A DNA stretch of 8,149 nucleotides, from the NCBI GenBank assembly GCA_030615365.1, contig JAUWZM010000097.1, positions 1-8,149 on the forward strand, read 5' to 3'. Position numbers and translations under genes: made by a program. Of this stretch, positions 1 through 6,891 are shown one piece after another. The stretch's first letter is position 1, and the number at the start of each line of letters is the position of its first letter. Source of the DNA: Candidatus Aerophobota bacterium. Lineage in GTDB: Bacteria > Aerophobota > Aerophobia > Aerophobales > B3-G15. The notes below the pieces were generated by a model, which saw only the letters and a list, made by a program, of their open reading frames with translations, was not told the DNA's origin and searched no databases.

Positions 1-235
1 TTTCTCCATTTGAGTTTTCAATTCCCGTCTGCATTGCATCGCCTTTACCCATATTCTTTTCTAAATCAATGAGTTTTATTCGGTCAATTTTGGAGAGGAT
101 TTCTTTGGTATTATCAGTTGAGCCATCGTTAACCACGATAACTTCATCTAAGAGAGCAATCTCCTTTACTACATTGAGAACTTCTAAGATTCGTTCTCCT
201 TCATTGTAGGTACAAATAATACAAGATATCTCCAT
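1..235 (-). CDS. Family 2 glycosyltransferase, N-terminal part (runs off left edge)
   Basis: Reading the minus strand from the ATG at 233-235 gives 78 open codons up to the window edge, so only the N-terminal part of the GT-A fold is visible. It starts MEISCIICTYNEGERI, the usual first beta strand and nucleotide-binding loop of GT2 enzymes. EVIVVNDGSTDNT follows at about residues 31-43, where NDGS replaces the commoner DDGS. NMGKGDAM at residues 61-68 matches the region after the second strand in polyprenyl-phosphate or glycolipid GT2 enzymes. The catalytic DxD and the C-terminus lie outside the window. A strong AAGGAG Shine-Dalgarno sits five bases before the ATG, overlapping the stop of the upstream LpxB-related gene, so this is the next gene of the operon. 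Known for the family: transfer of a sugar from a nucleotide sugar in the cytoplasm. Donor and acceptor cannot be inferred. Confidence 0.88.
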   Translation of the reverse strand, partial: MEISCIICTYNEGERILEVLNVVKEIALLDEVIVVNDGSTDNTKEILSKIDRIKLIDLEKNMGKGDAMQTGIENSNGE

Positions 236-240
236 AAAGA

Positions 241-246
241 CTCCTT
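241..246 (-). promoter_or_regulatory. Shine-Dalgarno for the leftmost GT2 gene
   Basis: AAGGAG on the minus strand, five bases before the ATG at 235. It overlaps the TAA stop (245-247) of the LpxB-related gene. It is the best-matched ribosome site inside the operon, so this gene may be translated independently of the broken gene upstream of it. Confidence 0.7.
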
Positions 247-1375
247 ACCCCCTCCTCTCTTTGCCCACCTCTAGTGCTTCTTTTTTTTCTTCGGGATGAG
301 TAAGAATTGAATAAATTTCTTCGGCCACAGCTTCTCCTCTAGCCTCCACTATAGATATAGCTTCTCCCAGAAGAAGTTTCTGAATATACAAAAATTTCTT
401 GGTTATTTGAGGACCCTTGCCGGGAAAGATCACCACGGGCCTACCTAAGCCAACCGCTTGCTCATTTCCTATCCCTGAAAGACCGATGATCACTTGTGAA
501 GAATGAAGTACATCACCAAATTTTCCCTGAATTACTCTAATCCCTGTTCCTTCTGAAGAAATGAGATAGGCAACCAATCCTTTTTCTCCTCATAAGTTGA
601 ATCTTTTACTATCCATTGATTTTTATTTGGCAAAGCTACATTTATTTTTTCACATCAAGTGAGGGAGCAAGTGCCAAAAGAAAGTTTATCTTTCCCCAAT
701 TTTGCAAAGAAATCTCTTTTATCGCATCCAAAATAGTTCTCAAGTTTTCATAGGCTTCTTTTTTGCTTCCAGGAACAATTCCCACTACGGGATAATCCTT
801 TTCTATTCCAAAATCTTCTCCGGTTATCTTAAGAGAATCCATTATTGCATTCCCCAGGTAAACCGCATTTATTCCATAATTTTGTAAAGAAAGAGCCGTT
901 CTTCCATCTCGAGTAATTATCAGCTTGCAACTTCGCCTTATCAACCATTTCTCTATTAAATAGTGCTTTTTTATATAGTCTGATTTAGCTGTAGGGAGAA
1001 AAATAACAGGTTTCTTTATAAAAAAAGCTGATGTTAAAACTAAAAAAAATCTCCCACGCAAACCACCAGTTTGACCCTGTCTCGCTCTATTTTCAAAGCT
1101 CTTACCTTTTGTCTGTACATCTTAAACCAGTTAGCTTTTAAATCCTTTAAAAAATAAAAAAAATTCCCTGCTATAAAACCATCGCTTGGCATTTTTTCAC
1201 AAGGTCCCAAAATCTTTATACCCAGCTTTTTATAAAGACTTCCTTCCCCTACCAGAGGCAGGACTTTAATCTTTAAAAAGGGATGCTCTATTAAAAGCTT
1301 CTCAATTATACAGCAAGCAATATTATCCTCTGCATATCCATTAGATAAAAACAGTACAGTTTCTGATTCTCTCAT
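245..1375 (-). pseudogene. LpxB-related glycosyltransferase, broken by three frame changes
   Basis: Three consecutive reading frames together spell one protein of about 377 residues of the lipid-A-disaccharide-synthase-related family (GT19-like, GT-B fold). The first part (from ATG 1375) has VLFLSNGYAEDNIACCI, VLPLVGEGSLYKKLGI and VVCVGD. The second has KPVIFLPTAKSDYI, LIITRDGRTA, YLGNAIMD, VVGIVPGSKKEAYENL and LALAPSLD. The third has FGDVLHSSQVIIGLSG, NEQAVGLGRPVVIFPGKGPQ and a C-terminal helix ending at the TAA at 245. The frame is lost at three homopolymers: T8 (1042-1049), A6 (645-650) and A5 (581-585), given as read on the coding strand. One extra base in each restores an uninterrupted frame; the 22-codon bridge between the last two has no stop. 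The start lies two bases after the DMT-like gene. As written, only the first 111 residues would be made. Alternatives to true decay are undercalled homopolymers or slippage. Family members are expected to act on lipid-linked sugars at the inner membrane; the real substrate is unknown. Confidence 0.85.
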
Positions 1376-1377
1376 AA

Positions 1378-1746
1378 TTAAGACCTTGATATAAGTAAAA
1401 CGCCACTACATATTAACAAAACTCCGAGAATTCGTATAAAAGCTAAACGCTCATTAAAAAATATCCAGGAAAGTATCATTACTAATATATATCCTATGCT
1501 TATCATAGGATAAGCATAGCTTAAATCTACTCTGGATAAAACCGTCAACCAAAAAATTGTACTTACAGCATATAAAAAAAGACCTAATAAAACAAAAGGT
1601 GATGTTAACATTTGAACTAAGCTGGTAAAAAGAGTAGAATGCTTAAGCGAGATAGGGGCTAAATAAGACATTCCCTTTTTCATAGAAATTTGTCCCAGAG
1701 CTCCTAATGAAACGCTTATAAAAATCAACCACAATGGCCTCATCAT
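1378..1746 (-). CDS. Small four-helix DMT/EamA-like membrane protein (ArnE-like flippase subunit)
   Basis: Encodes 122 residues, about half of a ten-helix EamA protein and close to EmrE or ArnE size. Four hydrophobic helices are visible at about residues 4-22, 48-70, 76-96 and 102-120. The segment SYAYPMISIGYIL in helix 3 and the following FFNERL match the SMR/EamA superfamily. There are two adjacent ATGs (1746 and 1743). An AGGAAGA Shine-Dalgarno at 1751-1757 is four bases from the first and seven from the second, so the second may be the real start. The gene sits between a DPM1/ArnC-like GT2 and the LpxB-related gene, with the ArnT-like GT39 one gene further upstream. By analogy with ArnC-ArnE/F-ArnT it may flip a polyprenyl-phosphate sugar across the inner membrane; that role is inferred from context. 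Proteins of this size usually work as dimers, and no second subunit gene is visible. A generic SMR-type efflux role is the alternative. Confidence 0.8.
   Translation of the reverse strand: MMRPLWLIFISVSLGALGQISMKKGMSYLAPISLKHSTLFTSLVQMLTSPFVLLGLFLYAVSTIFWLTVLSRVDLSYAYPMISIGYILVMILSWIFFNERLAFIRILGVLLICSGVLLISRS
1494..1519. repeat. Perfect 11-bp inverted repeat inside the DMT-like gene
   Basis: CTATGCTTATC and GATAAGCATAG are perfect inverted copies around a four-base loop (1505-1508). A second, mutually exclusive hairpin overlaps it: ATCCTATG (1491-1498) with CATAGGAT (1504-1511), loop five. Both lie in the codons for the SYAYPMISIGY segment, so a protein-coding cause for the symmetry is possible. 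Confidence 0.5.
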
Positions 1747-1769
1747 TTATTCTTCCTTTTTTATACTTT

Positions 1770-2456
1770 TTATTTTATCCAGAATTTAATCAACTCTATC
1801 ATTACCCGAAAAACAACCATTACATTATTTCCTGTCTGCTTCCCTTTTTCCCTTGGATAATGACTAACACCTATCTGTTTTACAATATATCCTTTTTTCT
1901 TTGCCAGAATGAGAAATTCTGCATTTATAAAGGCACCATTTGTCTCAAGTTTTATATCATCTATTACTTTTCTTTTAAATAATTTAAAAGCGCAGTCTAT
2001 ATCTTTCATATTCAGCCCGAAAAGTAATCTTACTACTGTATTATAAATTGCGGCATTGACCACTCTCATTAACACATCTGCTCTCTTTATTCTGTATCCA
2101 CAAGCAATATCAGTACCCTTCTTTATTAAATTCACCAGTTTCGGTATTTCCCTTATGTCAAATTGCCCATCTCCATCAGTAAAAAAAATTAATTCACCCC
2201 TGGCGGTTTTGAATCCACTACGAAGTGTTGCCCCATAACCTCTGTTAGATAAATGGTGTAAAGCTATAACCTGATTATATTTTTTTGCCAATCTATCAAT
2301 TAGCCTTCCTGTACCATCCCTGCTTCCATCATCAACAACAATAACCTCATAATGGTTAGCAATAGAAGGTAAAAATTTTATGGTTGAGTCCACAACAGAT
2401 TCAATACTTTCTTTTTCGTTAAACACAGGAAAAATAACAGAGATGCTTTTCTCCAT
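1770..2456 (-). CDS. DPM1/ArnC-like family 2 glycosyltransferase (polyprenyl-phosphate sugar synthase)
   Basis: Encodes 228 residues, the size of soluble dolichol-phosphate-mannose-synthase-type GT2 enzymes. SVIFPVFNEKESI opens the GT-A fold (residues 6-18). VVDDGSRDGTG (40-50) binds the nucleotide. LSNRGYGATLRSGF (69-82) is the typical DPM1-type loop. FFTDGDGQFD (91-100) holds the metal-binding and catalytic DxD, and IDCAFKLFKR (about 153-162) is the late conserved stretch with the acidic residue. The protein ends IKFWIK, without the two C-terminal helices of full ArnC/GtrB proteins, so it is probably peripheral and may rely on a membrane partner. The ATG at 2454-2456 lies eight bases after the GT39 stop; only a weak purine-rich ribosome site is seen. 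The family moves a sugar from a nucleotide donor to polyprenyl phosphate. The flanking GT39 and DMT-like genes support that role. The sugar itself is unknown. Confidence 0.9.
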   Translation of the reverse strand: MEKSISVIFPVFNEKESIESVVDSTIKFLPSIANHYEVIVVDDGSRDGTGRLIDRLAKKYNQVIALHHLSNRGYGATLRSGFKTARGELIFFTDGDGQFDIREIPKLVNLIKKGTDIACGYRIKRADVLMRVVNAAIYNTVVRLLFGLNMKDIDCAFKLFKRKVIDDIKLETNGAFINAEFLILAKKKGYIVKQIGVSHYPREKGKQTGNNVMVVFRVMIELIKFWIK

Positions 2457-2464
2457 TTATTTAT

Positions 2465-4252
2465 CTACTCTTTATTGGAAAGAAGAATCTGATTCCCTTT
2501 TTTATCCAGAATATAAACAGTGACCTCGCGAAGTTTTCCCTTTACCTTGTTATAATCTTCCTCACCCATCAAACAGTAAACCCTCTTCTTTGAACTCAAA
2601 AAACTAATGAGATGATTTGCATTATTGATTCCTATTACAGGATGATCAGAATAGTATATCAGATTGCAATTAAATGACATAAAATTCTTATTCGAGGATG
2701 GATAATTTCCTATTTTCTCTCCTATCTGAATCTCCGAGATAATTTTACCAGCCAAAGACTTTGTGGGTTTGAAGATATCTGTTTTGGGGGAAATGTGTCC
2801 TGCGAGAATCCAGGTGAAAAAGCACATCATCCCCACTATTATCCAAAAAGAAATAGCAGAAGACTTTTTATAAAATAATACAAGCAAAGAGATGCCTCCT
2901 CCTATGATTAACCCCATAATTATTAAAATAGCATCTCTCCCAAATAATCCATATTCAATTGGGAATGCAGGTTTTGCTACTAAAATTATAGCAAAAAGTA
3001 AAATCATAAGAAGAGCAAAAAATAAAGCAAATGAGATTGTCATACTCTTGCGATATTGATCTTTTTGAAAGAGAAAGCTATCCCAGAATTTCCCTACAAC
3101 AAGGGCAACCGATGGATATAGAGGGAAAATATAACCAGGAAGTTTACTTTTTGCTGAGGAGAAGAACACAAAGACTACAGCAAACCAAAGCAAAATTAAG
3201 AGAACCTTTTTCCCTTCCCCAATTTTCCACCCTTTCTTGAAGTACAGAAATTTATAAATTATTAGGCGACTAAACTCGCCCCTACGCACGAGAGAGTTCT
3301 CATCCTGTTGGGTAGGGGAGGCTTTATCCTCCCACTTCCCAAAAGTAATTAGATGCACAAAAGCATAGGGAAGAAAACTGCTCCAGGGAAAAAATCCAAG
3401 AAATAAGATTGGGATATAATAGTAAAATGGTCCAGAGTGTTGTTCAAAAGGAGTTAGGAACCTTGCTATTGTTCGCTGAAGGAAAAAGTTATTTATAAAC
3501 ACATCTCCATGACGTATCAATTCAATAATATACCATGGAGAGGCAATGGCAAAATAGATAATAATTCCTTGAAATAACATCATATTTTTTAGCTCACGCA
3601 GATCCCCAGTTAGCAATAAATAGAGTCCAACAATTAGGGCGGGGATAATAATTCCTATGGGTCCTTTGGTTAAAGTCGCCAGAGCCAGAGAGAGATAAAA
3701 TAATAAATAACACCATCTCTTATTGGGCATTGTGTAACCAAGATAAAAGAATAAAATGGAGAGGCTAATAAAAAAATTTAAAGGCACATCAAGCAAAGCT
3801 AATCGCGATTGAATTATATACTGCACACTTGTAGATAAGATTAAAGCTGATAAAAAACCAACCCTTCTGTTAAAAATGTTCTTCCCCAAAAAATAAACGG
3901 TAATCACCCCTCCTATACCAAATAGGGCAGACCAAATCCGAACAGTAAACTCACTCCAACCAAAAATTTTAAAATTAATTGCAGTAAGCCACATATATAA
4001 AGGAGGTTTATCAAACCACTCTTGATAGTTAAAATGGAGGGTAACCCAGTCCCCGAGCTTTAATATCTCTTTGGATACTTCACCATATATTGGCTCATCC
4101 ATATTCCACAAGCTGGATATACCTAATTTAAAGATAAACAAATATATACAAAGAGCGATTAAGATAGTGACTAAAAACCAGTCTTCATAAAAAATATCTC
4201 CTTTAAATATTTTTCCTGAATTTTTTATAAAAGTCTTATTATACTTCTTCAT
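2465..4252 (-). CDS. ArnT-like family 39 membrane glycosyltransferase
   Basis: Encodes 595 residues of the PMT/ArnT (GT-C fold, GT39/GT83) type. After the first helix (about 25-44), WNMDEPIYGEVS (49-60) carries the catalytic Asp-Glu of the first outer loop. It is followed by YQEWFDKPPLYMWLT (76-90), SRLALLDVP (149-157) and ATLTKGPIGIIIP (192-204). FFSSAKSKLPGYIFPLYP (363-380) is a late family signature. About a dozen hydrophobic helices are visible, then a soluble C-terminal domain of roughly 110 residues. These enzymes take a sugar from a polyprenyl phosphate on the outer face of the inner membrane and attach it to lipid A, glycan or protein. The gene overlaps the upstream GT2 by 14 bases and ends in TAG. 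Residues 307-330 are encoded by a REP-like inverted pair inserted in frame between two hydrophobic segments, and the hydrophilic stretch continues to about 348. Whether the enzyme still works is unknown, but no stop was introduced. The acceptor could be the lipid A-like product of this operon. Confidence 0.9.
   Translation of the reverse strand: MKKYNKTFIKNSGKIFKGDIFYEDWFLVTILIALCIYLFIFKLGISSLWNMDEPIYGEVSKEILKLGDWVTLHFNYQEWFDKPPLYMWLTAINFKIFGWSEFTVRIWSALFGIGGVITVYFLGKNIFNRRVGFLSALILSTSVQYIIQSRLALLDVPLNFFISLSILFFYLGYTMPNKRWCYLLFYLSLALATLTKGPIGIIIPALIVGLYLLLTGDLRELKNMMLFQGIIIYFAIASPWYIIELIRHGDVFINNFFLQRTIARFLTPFEQHSGPFYYYIPILFLGFFPWSSFLPYAFVHLITFGKWEDKASPTQQDENSLVRRGEFSRLIIYKFLYFKKGWKIGEGKKVLLILLWFAVVFVFFSSAKSKLPGYIFPLYPSVALVVGKFWDSFLFQKDQYRKSMTISFALFFALLMILLFAIILVAKPAFPIEYGLFGRDAILIIMGLIIGGGISLLVLFYKKSSAISFWIIVGMMCFFTWILAGHISPKTDIFKPTKSLAGKIISEIQIGEKIGNYPSSNKNFMSFNCNLIYYSDHPVIGINNANHLISFLSSKKRVYCLMGEEDYNKVKGKLREVTVYILDKKGNQILLSNKE
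3265..3332. repeat. Inverted pair of GTAG-flanked REP-like hairpins (BIME-like), inside the GT39 gene
   Basis: Left unit: GGCGA-CTAAAC-TCGCC (3265-3280) followed by CCTAC, which on the minus strand reads GTAGG and then the hairpin. Right unit: GTAGG (3312-3316) followed by GGAGG-CTTTAT-CCTCC (3317-3332). The two units face each other, about 26 bases apart. Their stems differ in sequence but each stays self-complementary, as in REP families with compensating changes. A GTAG tetranucleotide 5' of a short palindrome is the known hallmark of REPs handled by REP-associated tyrosine (RAYT) transposases; that link is inferred. The spacer also holds the palindrome-like GAGAGTTCTC. The pair lies in frame in the coding sequence. 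Its true ends are uncertain and may extend to about 3225. Confidence 0.7.
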
Positions 4253-5159
4253 TAATAGCTTCTCTGATCCCGTTCATATAGGAATGGCTGGTAATAATTT
4301 TGATAAAAAAACTCAGCAATGTACGAAAATTGTGCTTTTCAAGCCATGATAGTAGATTCTTTCTCCTTTTTTTATCCATCCCCTTGCTCCAGTTCAATAG
4401 GCGATCCAGAGCAAAGAAAAAAAAGCTAATGTGGGTCATGCATTTAACCTCAAAAGTAGGATGCTTACGATGAAAAAGCACTGCTGTACGTCCCCTCATT
4501 CTTTCTTTCACGCACAGATCTGGAAGATCGGCTAAGGTTGGCCTTTTTTTAAAGTGATATCCAACGGCTTTTTTGTTGGTAATTACTTTTAATCCTTGTT
4601 TTCTCAGCCTTATCCCTAATTCTAAATCTTCCCATCCGTATTCTCTAAAATCTTCATCAAATAAACCTGCCCTAACCAGGTATTCTTTTCTTATGGATGT
4701 ATTCGTGGTAGCAAAAAAAGCGAGAGAGATATCAGTCAATTTCATTTTTTCATTGGTTAAATTATCTATATTTTCAACATTAATCACGGCCCCTCTCACA
4801 ATTATACCATTTTGCTGATGGTGATAACCCATATGATCTTCTACAAAACTCCGATTGACCAAAATATCACTGTCAATAAATACGATAATCTCTCCCCGTG
4901 CCCTTTTTATACCATGATTTCTGGCAGCAGAGGCACCTTTTCTCTCCTGTTTGAAATATTTCAAGCTGCAAGAGGCATTTGCTGATCTCACTATCCTTTC
5001 AGTATCATCAACAGAACCATCATCAACTATTATAACTTCGTATTTATCCGAAGGGTAAGTTTGATCTGATAACCTTTCAATAACTTTCTTTATTATATTT
5101 GCCCTATTATAGGTAGGGATTATTACACTTACCTGAATATTTTTCCCCCTCTCATTCAT
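4239..5159 (-). CDS. Family 2 glycosyltransferase with WEDLELG acceptor motif
   Basis: The ATG at 5157-5159 gives 306 residues beginning MNERGKNIQVSVIIPTYNRA, the normal N-terminus of a GT2 enzyme. The frame stays open upstream to 5261, but that extension reads through the ABC gene and adds a non-homologous leader, so I chose the later start. DDGSVDDTE (46-54) binds the nucleotide. KGASAARNHGI (74-84) and FIDSDILV (94-101) carry the conserved GT-A core, with DSD as the metal site. FREYGWEDLELGIRLRKQG (171-189) resembles the galactosyltransferase/GT27-like C-terminal domain whose acidic pair acts in catalysis. Beyond residue 200 there is a basic tail with one moderately hydrophobic stretch (ISFFFFALDRLLNW), probably for membrane contact. 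The start overlaps the ABC stop by eight bases and lacks a good ribosome site, so translation is probably coupled. It likely adds one residue to a lipid-linked glycan in the cytoplasm; donor unknown. Confidence 0.9.
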   Translation of the reverse strand: MNERGKNIQVSVIIPTYNRANIIKKVIERLSDQTYPSDKYEVIIVDDGSVDDTERIVRSANASCSLKYFKQERKGASAARNHGIKRARGEIIVFIDSDILVNRSFVEDHMGYHHQQNGIIVRGAVINVENIDNLTNEKMKLTDISLAFFATTNTSIRKEYLVRAGLFDEDFREYGWEDLELGIRLRKQGLKVITNKKAVGYHFKKRPTLADLPDLCVKERMRGRTAVLFHRKHPTFEVKCMTHISFFFFALDRLLNWSKGMDKKRRKNLLSWLEKHNFRTLLSFFIKIITSHSYMNGIREAINEEV

Positions 5160-6891
5160 TTTCTTGTCTATTGAACTGCATATTATACAATCTGGCATAG
5201 ATACCTTCCCGAGCAAGAAGTTCCTGGTGCACACCAATTTCTTTAATCTTCCCTTCATCAAGCACTACAATTTTATCTGCTCCCTGAATAGTGGAAAGTC
5301 GATGAGCAATTATAAAGGTGGTTCTTTCTTTCATCAAACACTCCAGAGCTTCCTGTATTAAAAGCTCAGACTGAGTATCCACAGCTGAGGTTGCCTCATC
5401 AAGAATAAGTATACGAGGATCTCGCAGTATGGCTCTTGCTATGGCAATACGTTGTTTTTCTCCTCCTGAAAGCTTCACTCCTCGCTCTCCTGCCTGTGTA
5501 TTATAACCTTTTTGTAGGGCTACAATAAAATTGTGAGCATTCGCCTTTTTTGCCGCTTCTATAATTTCCTCATCCGTTGCCTCCATCTCACTATAGGCAA
5601 TATTATCCCTTATGCTTCCACTGAATAGTATGGTCTCCTGAGATACAATACCTATCTGTTTCCTCAGGCCGGATAGCTTCACATCCCTTACATCATAACC
5701 ATCTATGCTGATAGAGCCAGAAGCAATATCATAAAAACGAGGAATAAGACTAACCAGAGTAGTTTTTCCTACCCCACTTTGCCCTACCAGAGCTATTCTT
5801 TCGCCAGGATCTACCTCTAAATCAATGTTTTTTAAAACTATACCTCCCTCATCATAGGCAAAATAAACACTCTTGAACCTAAGATATCCTTTTATCCGTG
5901 GCATTTCCACAGCTCCGGGAAGCTCTTTTACCTCGGGTTCGGTATCTAAAATTTCGAATAACCTATCTGCACAAGCAAGGGCTTGCTGATAAATACCATA
6001 AACCCTACTCATCTGAGTTAAGGGATTAAGTAATAACCCGATATACCCAAGGAAAGCTATTAACTCTCCTACGGTTAATACTCCACTTATTACCTCTCGT
6101 CCCCCATACCATATTATAAAAATTAATCCAGCAAAAGTTAAAATTTCAACTAAGGGTATTAGTATGGCGACTATACGGGTCCTTTTTAAACTTAATTGGA
6201 GATTTCTTATATTTTCCTCCCGGAATCTTTTAATTTCTCTTTTCTCCGAGGTAAAAGATTTTATGACCTCAATCCCCACAACTGTCTCCTGCAAAATAGA
6301 GGAAATATCAGCCATCTTCTTCTGGATTGAACTGCTAGATTTTCTTATCCAGAAGTTAAATTTGCTTATGACAAGTGCCAGGACAGGAATAATGATTAAC
6401 GCACAGAGGGACAGGCGCCAGTCAATATAAAAAATAAATCCCAGGATGCCTATTAGAAGAAGAAAATTACCAAAAAAATTACTCATTTCATTAACAAAAG
6501 CATTCTGGATCACATCTACATCGTTTATCAGGCGAGACATAATCTCTCCTGTGCGCCTCTTTTTATAAAAACTCAGAGAAAGGTGCTGAAGATGCTCATA
6601 GGCGGAGCTGCGAAGATCAGCAACTACACTATAATTCACTAAAGACATCCAGTAAGTTTGCCCAAAAGAGACCAATCCCTTAATAATAAATAGTACCAAT
6701 AATCCAATAGCGATAAGATTTAAAAGACCAAGATTTCCCCCTTTTAACACTACAGAATCAATAAGATTTCTCCCAATTACCCAGGGAATAACTAAAGTAG
6801 CAAGCGTTGTAATTACTGCACACACGATACCCAGAACAAGATACCCCCAATAGGGTCGAAAGTATTTTAACAATCTGCGTGTAGTACTCAT
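5152..6891 (-). CDS. MsbA-type ABC exporter (fused permease and ATPase)
   Basis: Encodes 579 residues, the usual length of a half-transporter that works as a homodimer. An ABC transporter type 1 transmembrane domain covers about residues 15-300, with helices near 17-40, 56-78, 138-158, 160-180, 243-262 and 275-295. The nucleotide-binding domain follows with Walker A GQSGVGKTT (370-378), Q-loop Gln418, signature LSGGEKQR (474-481), Walker B ILILDEATSAVD (494-505, catalytic Glu499) and H-loop His530 in IIAHRLST. All ATPase residues are present, so it should be active. The start ATG overlaps the GT4 stop as ATGA. Known members flip lipid A-core (MsbA), other lipid-linked glycans, lipids or drugs. 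Its place between glycosyltransferase genes and upstream of an LpxB-related gene favours flipping of a glycolipid across the inner membrane. A drug-exporter role cannot be ruled out from sequence alone. Confidence 0.93.
   Translation of the reverse strand: MSTTRRLLKYFRPYWGYLVLGIVCAVITTLATLVIPWVIGRNLIDSVVLKGGNLGLLNLIAIGLLVLFIIKGLVSFGQTYWMSLVNYSVVADLRSSAYEHLQHLSLSFYKKRRTGEIMSRLINDVDVIQNAFVNEMSNFFGNFLLLIGILGFIFYIDWRLSLCALIIIPVLALVISKFNFWIRKSSSSIQKKMADISSILQETVVGIEVIKSFTSEKREIKRFREENIRNLQLSLKRTRIVAILIPLVEILTFAGLIFIIWYGGREVISGVLTVGELIAFLGYIGLLLNPLTQMSRVYGIYQQALACADRLFEILDTEPEVKELPGAVEMPRIKGYLRFKSVYFAYDEGGIVLKNIDLEVDPGERIALVGQSGVGKTTLVSLIPRFYDIASGSISIDGYDVRDVKLSGLRKQIGIVSQETILFSGSIRDNIAYSEMEATDEEIIEAAKKANAHNFIVALQKGYNTQAGERGVKLSGGEKQRIAIARAILRDPRILILDEATSAVDTQSELLIQEALECLMKERTTFIIAHRLSTIQGADKIVVLDEGKIKEIGVHQELLAREGIYARLYNMQFNRQENE

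Noticed and set aside
245..1375. Three separate small genes of 110, 139 and 111 codons
   Set aside because: They abut in order, two need TTG starts with no ribosome site, and together they reproduce one LpxB-related protein.
3031..3240. Plus-strand open frames of 60-88 codons opposite the operon genes, such as this one
   Set aside because: They lie wholly inside well-supported minus-strand genes, lack ribosome sites and show no recognisable protein features.
5160..5261. Longer N-terminus for the GT2 gene at 4239-5159, starting at 5261
   Set aside because: The extra 34 residues lie entirely inside the ABC gene, look unlike any GT2 leader, and the family fold begins only after the ATG at 5159.
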